Of a DNA stretch of 7,660 bases, positions 5,306 to 7,660 are shown piece after piece. This stretch comes from Candidatus Bathyarchaeota archaeon (lineage in GTDB: Archaea; Thermoproteota; Bathyarchaeia; 40CM-2-53-6; RBG-13-38-9), in the NCBI GenBank assembly GCA_030671315.1, contig DAOUZW010000045.1, forward strand, positions 1-7,660. Reading direction: 5' to 3'. Each line of letters begins with the position of its first letter. Within the stretch, counting starts at the first letter, position 1. The notes under the pieces are model-generated. The model made no database searches. It was not told the DNA's origin and saw only the letters and a list, made by a program, of their open reading frames with translations. Made by a program: the position numbers and the translations under genes.

Positions 5306-6226
5306 TTGCTGAAACTTACTAAATTTGAGAAAAATCCCATCATTGCTTCTAGACAGGAGCAAGATTGGGAAGTTAAGGGGACATTCAACCCAGGTGCATC
5401 AATCGATGGAGACGCTATTCATCTACTATATCGTGCAGTAGACGCCAACATGATATCGCGTTTAGGATATGCTCGAACACAGAACGGCGTCAAAATAGAT
5501 TTTCGTTCTTCGGATCCAGTTCTTTCGCCCTCGGCTGAGTGGGAAGAGTTTGGTTGTGAAGATCCTCGAATAACGAACTTTGACGGGACCTTCTACGTAA
5601 CATATACAGCCTATTCGCGGCGAGGTCCACGAATAGCGTTGGCTTCAACTAAAGATTTCCTGAATTTTAAAAAGTACGGATTGGTTGGACCCGACCTCAA
5701 TGACAAGGATTGCGTCATTTTCCCAGAGAGAATCAATGGAAGTGTGGCAATACTGCATCGGCTTGAGTGTAAAGTGCAGATTGCTTATTTTAAGAGTTTT
5801 GAGGCGATGACTGATTCCCAGAAGTTTTGGAATGAATATGTAACGCATTTCGATGACTATGAGATTATGAGATCTAAGTTTCCTTGGGAGGCGAGGAAAA
5901 TTGGGATTGGACCACCACCCATCAAAACAGATGTCGGATGGCTCGTAATTTACCATGGTGTAAGTATCGAGAATATCTATCGAGGGGGGGTAGTCCTTCT
6001 TGATTTGGATAACCCATCCAAGGTCTTAGCGCGTACTAAGGATCCAATCCTTGAGCCGGAGACCGAATTCGAGAAGCGCGGTATCATCCCAAATGTAGTT
6101 TTCCCGGATGGCGCCGTTATTCTTGACAAAAAACTTATGGTCTACTACGGTGGGGCTGATAAGGTCTGTTGCGTTGCCAGCGCATACTTCGACGAGTTCA
6201 TCGATAAACTGAAAAAATTGGCGTAA
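5306..6226 (+). CDS. GH130-family glycoside phosphorylase/hydrolase (306 aa)
   Basis: Five-bladed beta-propeller enzyme of glycoside hydrolase family 130, whose members mostly phosphorolyse beta-mannosides (beta-1,4 or beta-1,2) to mannose 1-phosphate; some hydrolyse them. Family motifs are in order: NPGA at 28-31, YRA at 42-44, EDPR at 85-88 with the likely catalytic Asp86, KDCVIFPERI at 134-143, HR at 151-152, KIGIGPPPIKT at 198-208, YHG at 216-218, PNVVFPDG at 262-269 and YYGGAD at 280-285. There is no signal peptide, so it is intracellular, which fits a phosphorylase. Length is normal. The TTG start is supported by an in-frame TGA at 5297-5299 and by the absence of Met before residue 49; CTG is the next codon. 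No clear Shine-Dalgarno is seen. Its stop lies 21 nt from that of the convergent helical-toroid gene. The exact linkage cannot be read from sequence. Confidence 0.92.
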   Translation: MLKLTKFEKNPIIASRQEQDWEVKGTFNPGASIDGDAIHLLYRAVDANMISRLGYARTQNGVKIDFRSSDPVLSPSAEWEEFGCEDPRITNFDGTFYVTYTAYSRRGPRIALASTKDFLNFKKYGLVGPDLNDKDCVIFPERINGSVAILHRLECKVQIAYFKSFEAMTDSQKFWNEYVTHFDDYEIMRSKFPWEARKIGIGPPPIKTDVGWLVIYHGVSIENIYRGGVVLLDLDNPSKVLARTKDPILEPETEFEKRGIIPNVVFPDGAVILDKKLMVYYGGADKVCCVASAYFDEFIDKLKKLA

Positions 6227-6247
6227 CCATCAGCAGCGTAAAAGTTG

Positions 6248-7330
6248 TTATTGTGAGAAACTATTAACAAACGCTTCTGCGGCTAGAAGGAAAGCAAGGG
6301 TAGATTCCGCACCTTGGTTTTTGTTTAAGCCTTTCGGGTTTATACCATCATAACAAGCACCCGTTGAATCATCATAGAGCTTAACGGATTTAGTATTGAG
6401 ACCAAAGAACCATCCTAATGCCTGTCGCAACGTTTCTTCATATAGTTTAGATTGGTTCAGTTTGTATGCAATGGTGGTGGCCTCGATCAACGCGCCAGGT
6501 TCGATAGGTTGTTGATCATATAGAGCTTTGGTTTTTCCCTTAACATACCATCCATGATTTCCTATTGGTGTATGAATTTCACCGATGGTCTCAGTTTTTT
6601 TCAGGAATTGAAGAGTTGCCTCAGCCACAGTAAGATATTTCTGTTCGCCTAGAGATTGATATGCAACAAGTAATGCTTGACACAGCCGCGCGTTATCATA
6701 TGTTAGAATGTTTTCGAACCATTCCCAATTCGAAGCCTGGTTTTTGTTATACAACGCAACTAAGTTGTCTGCCATTAATTTGAGATTAGCCGTCAAATTT
6801 CTTTCCTCAGGTTCGACTTGGAGTCGCTCATGGAGGCCTAAGCAGACATATGCTTTTGTTCGTGGTGATGTTGACATTCTAGCCCAAGGTAATGCACGAT
6901 CAAAGATTAGACGCGCAGATTCTTTCATTCCAGTTGGGATTGTTGAGTTTATCACTGCACCAGCCGCCCAGATCGTGCGACCCAAGTGATCATCGGCACC
7001 GGGTTTGTCAATGATTCTCTGCGAGTAATCCATTAAGTTGTGGAACCGGCCGTCCTCCTCTTGCATCAGAAGCAGGAAACTGATCAGTTTACGCTGTAAC
7101 TCAATAATGTTTGAATTGGGCTTTAGACGATCAGACTTTGCAGCAAACACGAGTGCTCTGGCGTTATCATCCACTGTGTACCCTTCTATCCTGGCTGGAA
7201 CTGAGAATTTTGCGTGCTCGAGGAGTGCGTTGTGATCCGTTAGAGCGAAGAGATGATCAAGCTTCACTGATCGCCGTAGTCTCGTACATAGTTCATCGAA
7301 TCCGTGTTGCAGATCTGAAGGTCCTTCCAA
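6248..7330 (-). CDS. Predicted (alpha/alpha) toroid carbohydrate-associated protein (360 aa)
   Basis: Mostly helical protein with repeated hydrophobic helix pairs and conserved-looking patches: HAKFSVPARIEGYTVDDNARAL at 39-60 (key residues Tyr51, Asp54, Asp55, Arg58), ADDHLGRTIWAAGA at 111-124, NWEWFENILTYDNARL at 201-216, GNHGWY at 257-262, and QQPIEPGALIEA at 274-285. These resemble the helical region found after family-1 glycosyltransferase domains in bacteria, often beside GH130 genes (from memory). Here it stands alone with no transferase domain. A role in mannoside or glycan synthesis or breakdown with the convergent GH130 enzyme is inferred. The TTG start is forced by an upstream in-frame TAA and by no Met before residue 89. 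A TATA-like box lies about 23 nt upstream, so the mRNA may be leaderless. No signal peptide is seen. Confidence 0.8.
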   Translation of the reverse strand: MEGPSDLQHGFDELCTRLRRSVKLDHLFALTDHNALLEHAKFSVPARIEGYTVDDNARALVFAAKSDRLKPNSNIIELQRKLISFLLLMQEEDGRFHNLMDYSQRIIDKPGADDHLGRTIWAAGAVINSTIPTGMKESARLIFDRALPWARMSTSPRTKAYVCLGLHERLQVEPEERNLTANLKLMADNLVALYNKNQASNWEWFENILTYDNARLCQALLVAYQSLGEQKYLTVAEATLQFLKKTETIGEIHTPIGNHGWYVKGKTKALYDQQPIEPGALIEATTIAYKLNQSKLYEETLRQALGWFFGLNTKSVKLYDDSTGACYDGINPKGLNKNQGAESTLAFLLAAEAFVNSFSQ

Positions 7331-7344
7331 TTTAATCAGCGTAT

Positions 7345-7358
7345 CTTAAAATTTTATT
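7345..7358 (-). promoter_or_regulatory. TATA-like box of the helical-toroid gene
   Basis: On the - strand, AAATAAAATTTTAA is centred about 23 nt before the TTG start at 7330. That is the spacing of an archaeal leaderless promoter, and no Shine-Dalgarno is visible between them. Confidence 0.45.
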
Positions 7359-7477
7359 TCTTTTCCACATTTGAATGCATTAGTCAAGTCCTTTTCTATA
7401 ATTGGAGTCGAAGTTACCTTCAACGTACTCTGTCCAGATAAATTATGTTTACTTCAGATAGCATCATTGAGTGGGCG

Positions 7478-7487
7478 TTTAAATAAG
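7478..7487 (+). promoter_or_regulatory. TATA-like box of the CBS-domain gene
   Basis: TTTAAATAAG is preceded by the G-rich GTGGGCG. Initiation about 25 nt downstream would fall near 7507, just before TTG 7513. It lies too close to GTG 7489 for that codon to be the start. The rest of the 182-nt divergent gap (7331-7512) shows nothing else I can support, apart from a weaker TATAA-like stretch at about 7397-7402. Confidence 0.45.
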
Positions 7488-7512
7488 CGTGCTGGCTAAT
7501 CACTTTTTTGAG

Positions 7513-7660
7513 TTGAGTAAATTAAGCCTAGACGAGTTTCTCACTATACCTGTCGAGACAAACATGAGATCCACACCGTCAGCGTCTCCCCTTGACCCAA
7601 TCTCCACCATAGTAGATTTAATGATAAAGGGAAATAGTGGAGCTATCGTCGTTTTAGAAG
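7513..7660 (+). CDS. CBS-domain protein, 5' part (cut by the window end)
   Basis: 49 codons are present before the window ends. They read MSKLSLDEFLTIPVETNM, then STPSASPLDPISTIVDLM, then IKGNSGAIVV. This is the start of a CBS domain: a short lead helix, the loop with spaced small residues and Asp-Pro, the helix ending in Met, and the GAIVV strand that usually follows. CBS pairs bind adenosyl nucleotides such as AMP, ATP or SAM and regulate enzymes, channels or transcription. Which kind this is cannot be told from the fragment. TTG 7513 is chosen because a TATA-like box lies about 32 nt before it. GTG 7489 (in-frame TAA at 7480) and ATG 7564 are alternatives, but the latter would cut into the domain. 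Confidence 0.7.
   Translation, partial: MSKLSLDEFLTIPVETNMRSTPSASPLDPISTIVDLMIKGNSGAIVVLE

Overview
The window looks like a chromosomal stretch from an uncultured archaeon, most likely of the Thermoproteota/Bathyarchaeia type. The grounds are an archaeal RPA-like OB-fold protein, TATA-like boxes about 25-35 nt upstream of several starts, Shine-Dalgarno-like sites of the GGTG/GTGATC and GGAGTGA kind, many TTG starts, and a tiny CxxC-x17-CxxC zinc ribbon gene. The lineage is inferred from gene content and style only. By hand count of single 60-nt lines, GC is about 33-37% in the dehydrogenase at the left edge, the antiporter and the RPA-like gene, and about 45-55% in the leuB-like gene and the GH130 pair.

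Left part (1-4000). Two members of the beta-decarboxylating dehydrogenase superfamily (isocitrate/homoisocitrate/isopropylmalate type) lie on the + strand. The first (33-1151) has an isocitrate/homoisocitrate-like substrate helix. The second (2919-3998) has a 3-isopropylmalate-like helix and a bacterial flavour. Between them, on the - strand, are a divergent CaCA-family cation antiporter (1242-2234) and a small four-helix membrane protein of unknown function (2342-2746).

Middle (4000-5240). A roughly 500-nt interval that looks intergenic holds a 46-codon zinc ribbon gene on the - strand (4180-4320). It has a good ribosome binding site and a hairpin/oligo-T terminator. Three near-identical 12-bp dyads surround it. 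Next is an RPA-like OB-fold protein on the - strand (4498-5199). Its first third appears frameshifted: a protein-like continuation lies in two other frames back to an ATG at 5237.

Right part (5240-7660). A GH130 glycoside phosphorylase/hydrolase (5306-6226, +) converges, with a 21-nt gap, on a predicted helical-toroid carbohydrate protein (6248-7330, -). The two probably act in the same mannoside-type glycan metabolism. The window ends in the 5' part of a CBS-domain gene (from 7513, +).

No tRNA, rRNA, CRISPR array, transposase or defence system was recognised. The most interesting features are the small zinc ribbon unit with its dyads, the frameshifted RPA-like gene and the altered ion-site motifs of the antiporter.
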